DNA of 64,000 bases. It comes from Brasenia schreberi (lineage: Eukaryota > Streptophyta > Magnoliopsida > Nymphaeales > Cabombaceae). The DNA lies in the NCBI GenBank assembly GCA_036023115.1, contig JAYKKT010000080.1:11711501-11775500 (forward strand). Direction: 5' to 3'. The notes below the pieces were generated by a model. That model ran no database searches. It saw only the letters and a program-made list of their open reading frames with translations, and was not told the DNA's origin. Below, in pieces: positions 1 to 12,420 of this stretch. The first letter of the stretch is position 1. Every line of letters starts with the position of its first letter. The position numbers and the translations under genes were made by a program.

Positions 1-2060
1 TTTGGTGTATATTCATGGGAGTGCTCATCCAAGAGGGACCAGCGACTTCAATTTCTCCAAGTAGGAGTGCAATCGCTTATTAGGTTCTTGATTCTTCTTT
101 CTTTTAGTTCATCATGCTTAGCATCACATCCATCATTTATCTTTCATAATTTTCTTGATTTTAGTCTTCCATTAATTCAGCATCATAGTTACGTTAGATC
201 CCATACTAAATAATCATAATTCTGTTCTTAACACTCTTCACGTCATTAGCAAATTAGTTTGCATGCATAATAGTTATTTTCAATTAATTGTTCAACATAC
301 ACATGCATACTAGTTTGCATTAGCTTTTCATATTAATCGCATTAGTGTCATTGGTTTACATACTAGTCAATCCGGCATGTTGATTTGCATATTAGTCGTC
401 CAACATATCCATTAGAGTTCCTTATTAGCTGCATTAGGTTTCCTATAAAGTTTTCTTTTATTCTGCATCATAATCCTATTACCATTCATATTATTTTCTT
501 AGTCGTCCATACCATAGCTTCACCACAACTGTTATTAGTCATATTTTGCAGTTTAATTTTAGTCATTTCATCCATATCCATTTGCAACCCTTTCCATGTG
601 CTTGGCATCATCTTGTTTAGCATTCATATACACTTGTGGCATGCCCACTGCTGCTCATCACCATTCGATTCCTTTGAACCTGTCCTAAAGTTGCACCATT
701 TAGACCTCATCTTCAAACCTAAACCAATTTCGCCCTTTACATCTGAGTCGACCCCTTCTTTACTGTATCGAACACTAAAACCCACCTGTTTCTTGGTCTT
801 ATTCAGGCTGTAGCAAATCGATCCATTAGAAACTTGTCCCTCTAAGCCACTTGAGCCTACTTATCCTTGTTACAGCCTAGACTGAACCTAATCAATGCAC
901 AACTTCACCCCATTAGTCCTTAACAAATTCAACCAGTCTTAAGTTATTCCCGTAACCGGCCTGGTATTCCCCTGCTGAACCGTTCCTTAACTCAACTTGA
1001 GCAGCCCTTAACTGAGTTCGAATCTTAAACTCTTTGCCAATTAGTTCAACATGAAACCATACCTAAATCCACACTTAGGCAACCCTAGAGACCTAATTTC
1101 GCCTTACTTATTTCTGTCCAACCTAGTATGTCATCTAGAATACCAAAATTAGGCCCAGTCAGCCCTTTTTATCCTAGGAATCCTAGCTAGTTAAAACCCA
1201 ACTTGTTAAATCCAGTTCACCAAAGACCTGCACCAACCTAGTCAAAACTTGAGTTGAACCTATCCTGCCCATACCCAGACAATGAACAAGCCATCCTGAA
1301 AGCTCACCTTTATCTATAGGTTCTATAAACTTCATATTTAATTGAGCCAAACAAATTGCTAGTATGGGAGATTAACCTTTAATCGGAGGAGTAAGAAGAT
1401 TTTCGATGAAAAGAACCAAGATGACCATACAATACGGAGTGATTAGAGGTAAGTTCCTAAGACTTGATTTCTGATTTATTCGGTCTTTTAAAGTACATAT
1501 ATGCTTGTGAATTGAGGTTCCATAGAAGAAAAAATCTACACATAGACCATTATCATTTTCTCCTCATCTCTAGAGGCTATTTTAACCTACCTATAACTTA
1601 ACCTCAAGTCTATCTTCGAAAACCATCAGGCTCCACTCAACCAGTTGAAGTGGTCGACCATGAGGGGTAGTGGATAGTGGTTCCACAAGGTCACTTATTC
1701 AGTGCCCTTTAATCCATGCACATATGCAAGGTGTCGTCTTGCTTCTTTTGGAACAAAATTGAGAAACAAATGGGGGCTAAATAATTATAACCTCTAGTAG
1801 TTCACCAGTTTTGGCTCTACAACTACACCTACACCTACTTTGAAGGACCCATGCAATAGGCTGGTCAACATAGGGGTGAACACCTTCAAGATGGATGTTA
1901 TGTCCACATGCAACTCTATTTCGAAACAGGTTGAAGGATAGAGAAGAACATCGAATAGGCTAGAGCTATTGTTGTGGATGTGGTTATGTGTTGGTGCTTG
2001 GTACCAATCAAGCACACTATTAAAGAAAACATTTTAATAGACTAGTGTACAATAGGGGGA
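1..2060. other. Intergenic, no gene recognised
   Basis: This stretch is rich in C and T on the plus strand, with many short 'cattag' and 'ttagt' words. Open frames here (for example 385-813) have low-complexity Ile/Leu/Ser-rich translations with no recognisable domain. It may be non-coding sequence of the gypsy-type retroelement whose protease relic follows at 2077, but I see no LTR boundary or primer-binding site to prove it. Confidence 0.5.
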
Positions 2061-2076
2061 GAGGGCCCAATGAGGT

Positions 2077-2499
2077 TCAACTTTTGGATGATGCTCCTAT
2101 GGGGGTGTTTAAGTGTTGAAGGAGCCCTGGTAGGGGTCTCCCTTCCAACCTACAATAGGGAACTGTCGAGATGACTAGTGCTTTCTTGGTGTTGCTTTGT
2201 GAGGTGAATCGTGGTTGCATCCCATCCACAACAACTAGTCTTTTTAGATGAGGTGTAGGCATCACACTCACTTCCTTAAGGAAGTCTATGCCAAGGATGA
2301 CGGAGAAATCATCCAAGGCCATCAAGATCAAATCTATGGGGTCACTCCAACACCCCACTTGCACTCCATCTATATCTTTGGTGGTCGTGATGATCGTCTT
2401 TAATGGCTTATCTAAAGTGATTATCTGCAATCCTATAACCCTCACACACGTCAATGCTATGACGGAATTGGTGGAACCACTATCAATCATGATGCACAC
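2077..2499 (-). pseudogene. Ty3/gypsy retrotransposon aspartic protease relic
   Basis: The minus-strand reading frame contains the retropepsin-like motif IDSGST near its start and the second hallmark VILGIDFL about 65 residues later. This is the arrangement in the RVP_2 aspartic protease of Ty3/gypsy gag-pol polyproteins. The enzyme would cut the element's own polyprotein inside virus-like particles. The frame stops after about 140 residues, and no reverse transcriptase or integrase follows at lower coordinates, so this is a fragment. Minus-strand sequence just upstream (about 2520-3000) may be decayed gag, but no intact zinc knuckle is visible. Family is fairly certain, lineage unknown. Confidence 0.7.
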
Positions 2500-3064
2500 T
2501 ATATGCCTTACAATTTGAACTTTTACATAAAAAGTTTAGTTTTTAGGGGTTTCTCAATTGTAAGGTCGTTGAGTAACTAAAATGGGGTGTCCACCACCTC
2601 AATCACTCATTCTATCATGACATCAGTTGTGGTGCTCATCAAAACAACCATGATCATACCTTGCCTTGTGTTGACACCGATCACAACCTTGGCCAACAAC
2701 ATTGCGGATCCAAAACAGGAGCCACTTGTCAAAATCGGACATGTCTAATCCTCCCTCTATCTTCTCATTTTAGAGTCCTCTAAGGTCCACTAGGCCCTCA
2801 GCTATTATGAAGGCCACATACACGTCCACCAAATTCTGTCTCCCATGTCTTGGATCTCCAAAATGACAACCTCTATGCATGATATCAATTTCGTTGAATC
2901 TCTTCCTTTAACTAGTCCCATGAGGAAATCATGGGTTGTCTTTTCAATCATATCACTCATTGTTTGACTCACCACCATAGTTTGGCAACACCCTCCAAAT
3001 AAAGCTCTAGTATCAACAACTATAATATTTCAGGAGTCCAAATTACTTTAAAGTAGTCATTTAC

Positions 3065-3123
3065 ATCACATAGTAAATTTTCACTATCACATAGTAAATT
3101 TTCACATAGTAAATTTTTACTAT
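3065..3123. repeat. Short tandem repeat, unit CACATAGTAAATTTT
   Basis: Three imperfect copies of a unit of about 15 bp (CACATAGTAAATTTT), separated by short 'cactat' spacers. It lies in gene-free DNA and looks like local slippage. Confidence 0.7.
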
Positions 3124-3129
3124 CTTTAT

Positions 3130-5140
3130 CAACAACTATAACTTTTGAAGTGTTGCAATGGTGGGGGCAACGTTGTGGTCATTCAAGCGCAATAGGGCTT
3201 AGAGCGGCTTAACAATTAGCATCACCCATGGTGCCGAAGTACTAGCACTAGCTCCAAAAGGTTGGTGCATGCAACATCTAATTCTGTCTACAATCGATAG
3301 AGTGGTTCTTTAAGAAAAGCTACCCAGTTCATCGGTGGTTGGGTGATTGGCATTAGAGCTAGATCCTGTGGGCACTATGGGACTATGTTGTACTATACTA
3401 GGATCAATGATGAGCTACGCATTTAGGAGACTTACGTCAGATAAGTGATAACAAGATGCTCTTTCGGCTTAACCCTCAAGCTATTATAGAAGCGTTTACA
3501 AGCACCACTCCTTAGTGTGATAGGATGCCTCTCGGTTATGGGGCTACAAGGAGAAGGCCTTACGTATACATATTACCATACCCAACATTGGAATCATCCA
3601 ATGATTCAGAACTCATGAGCGATGCGAAGCTAGGCACGACCTAGCAAGCCTTCACCAAGGAGAAAACAATTGAGCAAAAGCTAAGTCTGATGATTAGGAG
3701 GTTTACTAATGGGTATATTTTAATAATCATAGGCTTTGATTCCAATTTGTCACACTAGTACGAGTCACGACAATGACCCAACCAGAACCGATATCATGTG
3801 ATCACTTCTCGTATAAGCGTGAATGTGAGTGGAAATTAAAGACAAGAATAACAAAAATTTAACTTGAATGAAATATCAACCTTAAATATATCAATATCCA
3901 CAAGTCTAAATCTAGACAAAATGGTGTGGGGCCTAGAGAATACAACCCCAAAGATCAAAATAATTTTCTAATGCTTATCTAAGTCGTACCATCTTAAAAA
4001 TATAGCTTGATTAACTCTACTCGACTCCATGTGCTATGAAAGTGCTAGCTTTAAGATGAACTATAAAATGGTAGGGTGAGCTCCGACTCATAGCTTAGTA
4101 GGAAAGTTATACAGCTTCAAATATAACTTATAATAAAGTATGCATGTTTTTACAATCATCTCATAGCAAATCACACTCATGATTTCAAATTCATACTCAC
4201 ATACACACTAATCAATTATAATAATTATAACCCATACTATGTCTAAACCAAGTCTTGAGAGTCATCCAACCCTTCCTCCACATGACCCTGGTCACCCATC
4301 CATGATGGTCAAACCATACTGACTCTCTGGGTAGAGTGCCCAAAACACATTATATTCGCTCCAAGTTGGAATGCTCTAAGAACCTTCAAGTCTCTAGAGA
4401 TCCCACATAAACCACATAAGTACGACTCATACATCCATCATTATTATGTTTCAAAAACCAAACACAACTTATCACATTTACAAATTCATATTTGAATCCA
4501 CATATATCCAAATTCATATCCATACAATACTCAAATTCCATTTTCTGATATCAACACATGCATATGCTCTTTATCATTCAAGTCATAAACAAGTTTACCT
4601 CAAAAGCATATTAAATAACTCATATATTCAATCATATATTTAACAATGATACACATTTAAATCCATATAAAACAAGAAAATAACTCCTAGCATGATTATG
4701 TTAAAGAATGTATGACCCCTACCAAAAGGAGCACAAAGATCTAATTTCTAAACCATTGGGTCACTCTTATCACCACCAAACTTTTCAATGTTAATCTCTA
4801 AATAATTAAAAATAATAGTAGTAGATCTCAAACAGTCTTGAAATGACCCAAAACTCAACTTACATCCAACTAAGTTATCTTGGATATAAACTATCACTTA
4901 GATCCATATCAGATCCAAACTAAATAACACAATAGGTATTTTGTGTTTCTAGGTCAATATAGAACCTAAACCAAACCACAACGTGATTCTAACCCAAAAC
5001 TAATAGCGTGACACACAGTGACATAACATAGAACAATGTCATTTCATAACATATCATACACGACACATGTCAAACACAACACGACATGAGAACTAGTACA
5101 TGCCCAAAAGGAGATAGTTCCATGGTGGTCCTCAACTGAC
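3130..5140. other. Intergenic, possible LTR-like sequence
   Basis: No gene is recognisable. Around 3735-3800 the text 'ggctttgattccaatttgtcac' followed by 'cacgacaatgaccc' resembles the 'cannot-tell type' junctions often seen at the start of plant gypsy LTRs. Because no matching second LTR or target-site duplication was found, this stays a suggestion. The rest is AT-rich with many 'cata' and 'tcata' words. Confidence 0.35.
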
Positions 5141-5143
5141 TGC

Positions 5144-5626
5144 CTACCTCCCTTCTTGCAGCCTAGCCCAACATCGGCCATTGGTGGTGGTATTTTGACC
5201 AAAAAATAAGACCAAAAAGAAGGTTGCATAAAGGAAAAAATCTGGTGAGTAGAGGTATTTTTCTAACTCAATCGAGGCCGATAAAGGTTTTTGCCTTTCC
5301 CAAACACTATGACCGTTGAAAGCCCCATGATCTATAATCATTTTGGCACCAAACATAGCCGATTTTTGTTTGAAAATTAGATCAAACATGCTAGGGTTTG
5401 TTTCTAATAGAAACCGACGATAAATAGTTACTTTTGGCCAAATCAAGAACATCAACAATCTAAAATGCTTCATCTTACCATATTCAATCAAAACACAATG
5501 ACCCATACCTGAATAGATTGATTTTGCATAAAAAATAACATGAAAATAAAGATTGGAAATTAATGGAGACCATTTTTTTACCGATCTTCTTGTCATTTTG
5601 CCTTGCTTCGAATCCACCAATGCCAT
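5144..5626 (-). other. Unassigned 160-codon open frame
   Basis: The longest open frame in the first 7 kb apart from the protease relic. The translation is basic at the start (KMTRRSVKKW) and rich in Phe/Tyr/Ile, with no domain, signal peptide or metal-binding motif I can identify. It sits between retroelement remnants with no promoter or splice context. It is most likely a chance frame in LTR-like DNA, but its length in AT-rich sequence earns a mention. Confidence 0.25.
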
Positions 5627-5629
5627 GAA

Positions 5630-7000
5630 AACACAAACACATTCCCTATAGCATCAATCCAATTAGAAATCATCCTTAAATCAGATGAAATCATGCCATG
5701 TTAAGTTTTGATTTTTGTTTTTATTTTTAAGGTTACATACTCAAGCAACACCCAAGTCGTGCATTGCTGCAATTTCTTGCTTGGGTGGGTCTGGATCAAA
5801 TTGAGTATGGATCTAGTTCACTCAATAATATTACAGTTCCATCTTAGGATATCCTACTTAAAGGGAATCATGGCATAATATATACCCTTTCTAAAGCAAA
5901 ACTCTCAACTAAGTACTAGAGTTGTCAGGGGGTCCCACGTAGGAGCTTGGTTACACAACCATTAGTAGGGTCCGTAGTTGAAGGATCACAATATGATCTA
6001 ACTGGCAGGACGCCCTTATGGACATTGTCCTACTTCTTTCTTGGATAGAGCAGGATCCTCAACAATTACTCATAATCCATTTGGAGTTGGTGCAATGGAG
6101 TGGAAACACAAAGGAGATAATCTCCCGATTGTGAAACTCAGCTTTAGATCTACTGTAGGTGACTTATTTCCACTAAAACCACTATGTATCGTCACAGTCT
6201 AATTGTGGTAGAGATGCTTTGGTACTACTGTGACTTTGTCACCAACGACATTAGTATGTGACACAAACCAGCCTTTCGTCCAAAAACTCATGCACGACCA
6301 AAGGGGGTTTATTTCTACAATAGCCTCAAAGGAGGTTTATTTTTTAATGTGTTCAGTTGATACAAGACCACTATGAGGAATCAAAGCGACTCCTAGAGGA
6401 AGCAACTTGGCTACCTTATCGCTGGTCACCTAACTCTATCCGTAGCAACCACGATAAGGTGGTCGACCAACAAGAGTGGCGTCTCGAATGCCCGAGCTCT
6501 CCTCTCTCTGTTGAACTTCTCATCTCCCTCAGAATACTGTCTTTCCCAAATGGTCGAATTCTCCAAATGGCCTAGTTGACTCCCTTTTATAGCACAAGGG
6601 ACTGGCGATACCAAATCACAACTACACACGACTTAAAAATCCAAATGCACACCTACTCGGATAAACCTTCTTTTCTACGAGCAGACCTTCATGCGATCGG
6701 TTAAACCTCTTTGGACTTGGGTCCAGAGTCTTCATGTGCACCACTCGCCTGGCCATCTCGGTAGGGTAAAAGCCCCTAAGAACCAGATGTGGATTGGTAA
6801 CAAAAGTGGGTCAGAAAATCCAAGCCCGACCTTCCACTTTTTTCAGGGTCAGGTTGCATTGGCGTCCCGGGCCACGCCCATTTTGATATCCCTACTCTAC
6901 ACTCTACGGTAACATCCTCACCGCTTGCAAAAATTAAGAAAAAGGAGGGGGAAAAAAGCCTCCGGGGCAATCGCTGCACCATGAACCATTGAATCACAAA
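5630..7000. other. Intergenic, upstream region of MFP1
   Basis: No gene, RNA or repeat boundary is recognised. The last few hundred bases (from about 6650) are more GC-rich than the rest and probably contain the MFP1 promoter. Confidence 0.4.
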
Positions 7001-7011
7001 ATTGGTGCTTG

Positions 7012-7019
7012 CATAAATA
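7012..7019 (+). promoter_or_regulatory. Candidate TATA element of MFP1
   Basis: CATAAATA lies 182 nt upstream of the MFP1 start codon in a moderately GC-rich stretch. Spacing would give a 5' UTR of about 150 nt. The match to TATAWAW is imperfect, so this is only a candidate. Confidence 0.3.
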
Positions 7020-7200
7020 CCGATTTAAATCTGGGTGGTTTCGGGCTCATACGTAAAGATCGGTTGCTCCAATGACATCCGGAATGGTGAATAAAATAAA
7101 AACAAAAAAATACACATCTCTGATTGTGCTCTTATGGCTTGATATCCCCTTTGTTCTTGCTCGTTTCAGTTTGCAGCTTTGGTTTGCATTCCAGGGAGCG

Positions 7201-10200
7201 ATGGGGTTCCTGGATGGGAGCTCCTTACAGCTCTCTCCTTTTCCAAGTTTCTCGCTCATCACCAATCACAAGAATCACTCGGGAAGATCAACTATTGTGA
7301 AGAATTGTGTGAAACCCAGAAGAAATGAGCATCATGGCGACAATGGTGAAGGAGGGGAGAGCGTTTTCTTCAGCAGGAGGGCCGTACTGTTTGTGGGTTT
7401 CTCCGCAATCCCGTTTGTTCAGCCTAGAGCTGATGCCGTTGAAGGACCTTTGGTTAATGGTCAGTGGTTTTCAATCTTCTCTTACTGCTAAGCTTGCCTT
7501 TGTTTCATGTCCAAATGCGGATTTTTTCAGTTCGGTGAAAGCATGGGATTTACGGTTTCTATGTGTTCTCTTTTTTATCTTTTCTGATTTGGTTTTTCTT
7601 GGGAGTAGAATTATGGGACCAACTAACAATCTGATACGTTTGTTGATCTTTAATTTCTTGGTGTTACTAGATTACGACAAGTTGTCCTTCTATTCGTTTG
7701 TGATCTTGTTTTCGAGAACTTCTCCTCTTTTCATTCATGACGTTTTATTTGTTTCCTTTCTAAGTTTAATTTGATGTTGAGAATTGTCGTCGCTTGGAGT
7801 CTTTATCCTTCTTTCAACATGTAAATATTTTATTTCTCAATTGGTCTCTGTTAGCTTCCTCGTGCATATCGGAGTTCCAGTCAGAAGTTTATCTTCTGGC
7901 TCTTGAAAGATGATTTTGGTTAACTGAAAGGATGATGGCGCATTCTCTTTAAAGGGTATCCTGTTGAAATTTCGCTAGGTTGCTTGCATATTTCTACAAC
8001 GCACTAGAACACAAAGTATTTCTACTTAAGCACACTGGAACAAGAGATTGCTCTCTACAAATCTTGGTGATATTTGACGTTTCACAAGATGTCAAAACTA
8101 TGTTATACCCAACATATGTAATTTTCAGCAATATTTGATATTTCACACGATATCCTTATCTTCTATCTTTCTACTCAATGAATTCTTTAGCCCTTCCATT
8201 AGCGACATAAATCATTCAGGACCAGGAGTTCAATTTGGGAACCTCCAAAGAAAGGATTCAGCTGTCAATGGCAGTTGCATTTCAATCATGGGGTTTCTCA
8301 TATTCTAATCTTAGATGTGCACCGCTTCATACTTGGGATTTCCTTCCCTTTACACAGAACACAAGTTAATGATTTTTAAGCAGAAAACAGGCTTTAAGCT
8401 TGTACATAAAATGATGATCTGGTGGCAGTGCCAATTTCTTTTATATGAAGTTCAGAGAATTTTGCGATTATCTGATATTTTTAATGTTTATTTTGTCAGT
8501 CATGTACAACGCAAATGGGAGTGCAGTCACCAGGGATGTTGGTAGGAGGTCGCAAGTATCTGGATCACGAGCTGAGAGTCGTCAAACTTCTAACCCCATT
8601 AATCTATTAGGATATTACACTAGAAAATAAAATTGTTTACTCTATCTTGAGGTCTAATCTTCTGGCTGATTAGTGTTGTATTGCAAAGTTATATGTCATT
8701 GTGTATCCTGCCTGTTGTTACTGGTCTGTTTTTGGCTCACAAGTTGGTTGTAAGCTTTTTATTTGGTGATTCTGGTTTTACTGCTTTGACATTGAACCTG
8801 GTTCCTTTAAGGCATCACTTCACATTCATGGTTTTGCTAGTTTGCTAACTGGAGGCATCTTATGTATTCAGATGGAAAAGAAGAAAACGTACCTTCTGTT
8901 TCACTTCCTCAAAAGCCAGGTGCAGATGAAATACTTAAATTTATTAATCATGGCTTTGCTACTATGTTCAAGTTTTATCCCGATATTTATTTTCTGGATG
9001 GTAGACACAGAAGAAGATGACACCCTTCAGATTTCAACCCCTCAACAGTCAGGTAAAGATGAAATGTTTCAAGATAAACTCAGTGTTCCAGGGCAGTGTT
9101 CAGATGTGTAAGTTTTAAAATTCCAGCTCTCTTATCCTCTCAAGGAACAAAAGAAGATAGTGTGCCTCAGGTTTCAGTATCTCAAGATCCAGATGTTGCA
9201 AGTAAACTTCCTCGATATTCCAGAGGAGGTGTGGACTCTTCCTGTCTGTTTGTTTGAAGTTATACAAGCATGCCATAGTCCTTATCGCTTGCTTTAATGA
9301 ATGACAATCAATTGCATGGCAGAAACTTGATCAACAAGAGAACCAGCCAAACACTTCTTTTTCAGTTCTAAATGGGCTCGGAATCATCTGTTCTGGTGTG
9401 CTTGGAGCATTATATACATTGGTACAGCAGGATATGAGGACCATAGAATCAAGGGTTGAAACTGTAAGCTACTTCTTTGATCTCGGAAGTTGTTTCTTCT
9501 CTAAATCTATTCAGAAAGCTATATGGATTTTTATGGAGATTTCTACCCTTTGATATCCAGTTGAAGAGGAGGCTGAATGAGAAAGAAGCAGCAATTATTC
9601 AATTAAAGGATTCACTAGACAAAAAGGTGCTGGCTGAAAAGGAAGAGAGGATCAAGTCAATCAGGAAGGCCAAGGAAGAGCAGTTGTCACTTTCCGAACA
9701 AGTGGCATCTGCAGGTCGCACGATATCAAGCATGCAACAGAAACTGCAGCATGAGAAAAGCTCCTCTGAAGAGTTGAAATCGAAGTTGGAGAATATTCTT
9801 ATTTGCCTTGAACAAGCAGGGAAGGACAAACTGATGCTTGAATCAAATTTAAGGGAGAAACAAGATTTAGTAGATGTACTTAATGAAAAAATATATTTGC
9901 TAAGTTCAGAAATTAAGGAGAAGTCAATCAATATCGACAACATGAAGTTGTCTCTTGCAGAAAAGGAACAGGGATATGAACAATTATTGTCTGTTTGTGG
10001 GCAAGCTGAAAAATCTCTTGAGGAAGGTAACTCTGAAATCCAAGGTTTAAGAGAGGAACTTACAAAATCTCGAATGCAATTGGATACAACTAGGTCAGAG
10101 TTGGATGATTTGGACAACAAAGTTGTGATGGCAGTTGCTGAAAGAAATGATTTATCTGAAAAATTATCTGCAGTAGAAGAGGAGTACAATGCGTTCAAAT

Positions 10201-11288
10201 CATCTTCGAAAGAAAAAGCTGCTCGCGATTGTGAACTTTTAACTGAGAAAGAGAGACATATTCAGGAGCTGAAAGAAACACTAGAGAAACACGTCCATGA
10301 AGCAACGGAACATGATGCTTTGGTTAATGACTTGAGTCAACAAAGGGATGATTTGATAGCTATGCTGCACGAACGGGAACATGAGCTCAATAACCTGCAA
10401 AGTGAACTTCAAACAAGCCAAGCGAATCTGCAAGCCTCTATTCTTGAAAGGGATAGTTTAGTGAAAGATGTTGAAAATTTTAAGAAGGCACGCCAAGACC
10501 TTGCCTCAGAAATTTCAAGAATTCAGTCCAAATTCTCAGAAGTTAAAGGAAGTTTTCAGAGAAAGCTGGAGGAGGAACAGTCAACTTCAAAGGCTCTGTC
10601 TAATGAACTTAAATCAGCTAAGGAAAATCTACTGAAAAGCAAAGAAGAGGTCAAACATCTACATGACGAGTTGAACTTAACTCAGGGGGTCCGTGAAAAC
10701 TTGGAGAAAGAACTGCTGGAAATATATAAGAAAGCCGAAGGTAGCGTTCATGATTTGAAGGAAGAAAGGAACTTGGTCACGTCATTGAAGAGAGAGGTAG
10801 AGGCATTGAGAAAACAAATATCTGAAGACACGGAAGCAAGACAAAATGTTGAAAGGGACCTCAAAGAGGCTGCGAACGCACTTATTGAAATGAATAAGAA
10901 TGCTTTATCACTTTCTGGGGAAGTTGAGATGTTCAGATCAAGAGGCGATAATCTAGAAGCTGAGAAGAAACTCCTGTACGAATCTCTCCTTGAACAGAAG
11001 CTCTTGTTAAAGGAAGCCCAGGAGAATGCGGAACATACCCACAGCGTTCTTGTAAAATTTGGGAAGGAGAAAGAGCAGTTGGCAAAGAGAGCTAACAAGC
11101 TTGAGGAAGAGCTCGCATCCATGAAGGGAGAAGTGTTGAGGTTAAGGAGACAAATAAGTTCGGCAGGTTCTAGAGTTCAGGAAGTGCATACATTGAAGAA
11201 CAGTGAGACAGAACTGGAAGACTCAACTAGTGTGAAGAAGCTTCCTAAGAAGAAAAAGGCAGGACCAACCATTGAAGTTCCACAGTGA
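7201..11288 (+). CDS. MFP1: MAR-binding filament-like protein 1 (MFP1), plastid coiled-coil protein
   Basis: MFP1 is a thylakoid-associated coiled-coil protein. It was first described as a matrix-attachment-region DNA binder and later linked to positioning of starch-granule initiation in chloroplasts. Proposed exons: 7201-7459, 8500-8541, 8872-8919, 9005-9052, 9145-9230, 9323-9463, 9561-11288, giving about 780 residues against roughly 700-750 usual for the family. The N-terminus MGFLDGSS plus a Ser/Arg-rich stretch looks like a transit peptide. SRRAVLFVGFSAIPF near residue 60 is the conserved segment resembling a thylakoid-targeting region. The 9323 exon encodes SVLNGLGIICSGVLGALY, a membrane segment. 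The last exon (575 residues) is almost entirely Glu/Lys/Leu heptad coiled coil and ends in a basic KKLPKKKKAG tail. An in-frame ATG at 7072 exists, but the family start is the MGFL methionine. The exon 5/6 junction is ambiguous (see findings). Confidence 0.9.
8872..9230 (+). repeat. Tandemly repeated short exons within MFP1
   Basis: Three consecutive exons (starts 8872, 9005, 9145; spacing 133 and 140 bp) enter in phase 1 and encode related 16-residue blocks: DGKEENVPSVSLPQKP, DTEEDDTLQISTPQQS and GTKEDSVPQVSVSQDP. The first two are exactly 48 nt and leave in phase 1. The introns after the first two also begin alike (GTGCAGATGAAAT and GTAAAGATGAAAT). This is best explained by tandem duplication of an exon-plus-intron unit of about 135 bp. 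Confidence 0.75.
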
Positions 11289-12420
11289 GTGACCAAACCT
11301 CAGGCAGAGTTTGGGCACCTCTCTCATAGTGTTGTTTCCTGTGACATACATGAAATTTTGTGCAATATTTACTTTGAATTTGATTTAGTCATCATATTGT
11401 TTCTTCTTTTTCTGGCTACTAATATTATATAGCCCAAGAGTAGCATATAGCTTGCATGCATGTATTCACTTACATTTTACATAAGTTGGCAACTAATGAA
11501 TCGTTGCAAATTCAAACAACAATCGTTTACTATCCATTCCTTTATCATGGTGCTTTGTTTTGGATGTTTATCTCAGGTGGTCTAGGATATCTTAAGATGT
11601 TTCTCTATTCTAATAGGCAAGATGGGTTTAGGCAGATCCCTACCAGATGCGCATGTGGGTACTGAAGTCCTGACCTTTCGTCAGAGTGCAACTAGCCACT
11701 GAGCTATCACACTTTGGTGCCGATATCTTTAGATGTTTGCAAACAGCGCAAACTGATTAATAGTGAAATCCATAAAGAATTAACAGCATTAATTAGTTCT
11801 TTATCTATTTTTCGGGGAATGCCTCTATTTCTTTGGTGGAGTGACATACTGACGGATACGTCCAGAATGTAATTGTTTTCTTTCCTAAGACAAGAAAATC
11901 CAGTTAACATCATTGCCAGGATGTGAAGCTATGATGGTCTTCACTGATAGAAGCTTTGAAATTTTCTCTTCACTTACAGAAGGCTGATTACTGTAAATAA
12001 TGTGTAACTGCGGAAACCCATCTTCGCTTATTTCTTACAATTGGCAATGGATTCTAAAGCATCATCAAGAGTTGTACGCACCATCATGCCAGACTTCTAC
12101 AATTGTTTTCTCTTGCCTAACACTAAAGCATCATCAAGTTATTGAAAATATTAATATAATTGAATACAACAAGGTGCATTCCTAAATCACACATTTCAGT
12201 GTCTATCAGGAAGCCGTACACACCATCTTTATCAATACCCACTTAATGTGCTTAACATCAGTATCTGGGCCTTTTATTGACACTAAATTTACAAATATTC
12301 AAGCAACTAGGGAGACTTAGCTCTCTTATTGTACTAGTTTACACAACACAGGAATTGAAACTTTCTTTTTGCAAACAAATCCACACAGTCCAAGTTATCA
12401 AACCCACTACCATCTGATAT
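11289..12420. other. MFP1 3' flank and convergent intergenic space
   Basis: MFP1 (+) and the root-cap gene (-) converge here. The sequence after 11288 would be the MFP1 3' UTR. No clear polyadenylation signal could be fixed. Apart from the SINE-like piece at 11600-11725 nothing is recognised. Confidence 0.5.
11600..11725 (-). mobile_element. tRNA-derived SINE fragment
   Basis: On the minus strand TAGCTCAGTGG (complement of 11696-11706) is a perfect pol III A box. About 35 nt later GGACTTCAGTACCC approximates a B box. A-to-B spacing fits a tRNA-derived SINE head, and no tRNA acceptor or cloverleaf can be completed. The 3' boundary is uncertain. Confidence 0.55.

Noticed and set aside
2288..2518. 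76-codon plus-strand frame
   Set aside because: Antisense to the protease relic that carries IDSGST and ILGIDFL.
7325..7774. 149-codon plus-strand frame overlapping MFP1 exon 1
   Set aside because: A shifted frame of exon 1 running into intron 1; the other frame matches the conserved MFP1 N-terminus.
9599..11122. Long minus-strand open frames (9599-10198 and 10748-11122)
   Set aside because: They lie antisense to the MFP1 coiled-coil exon. Ser/Phe/Leu-rich translations are the usual complement of Glu/Lys/Leu heptads.
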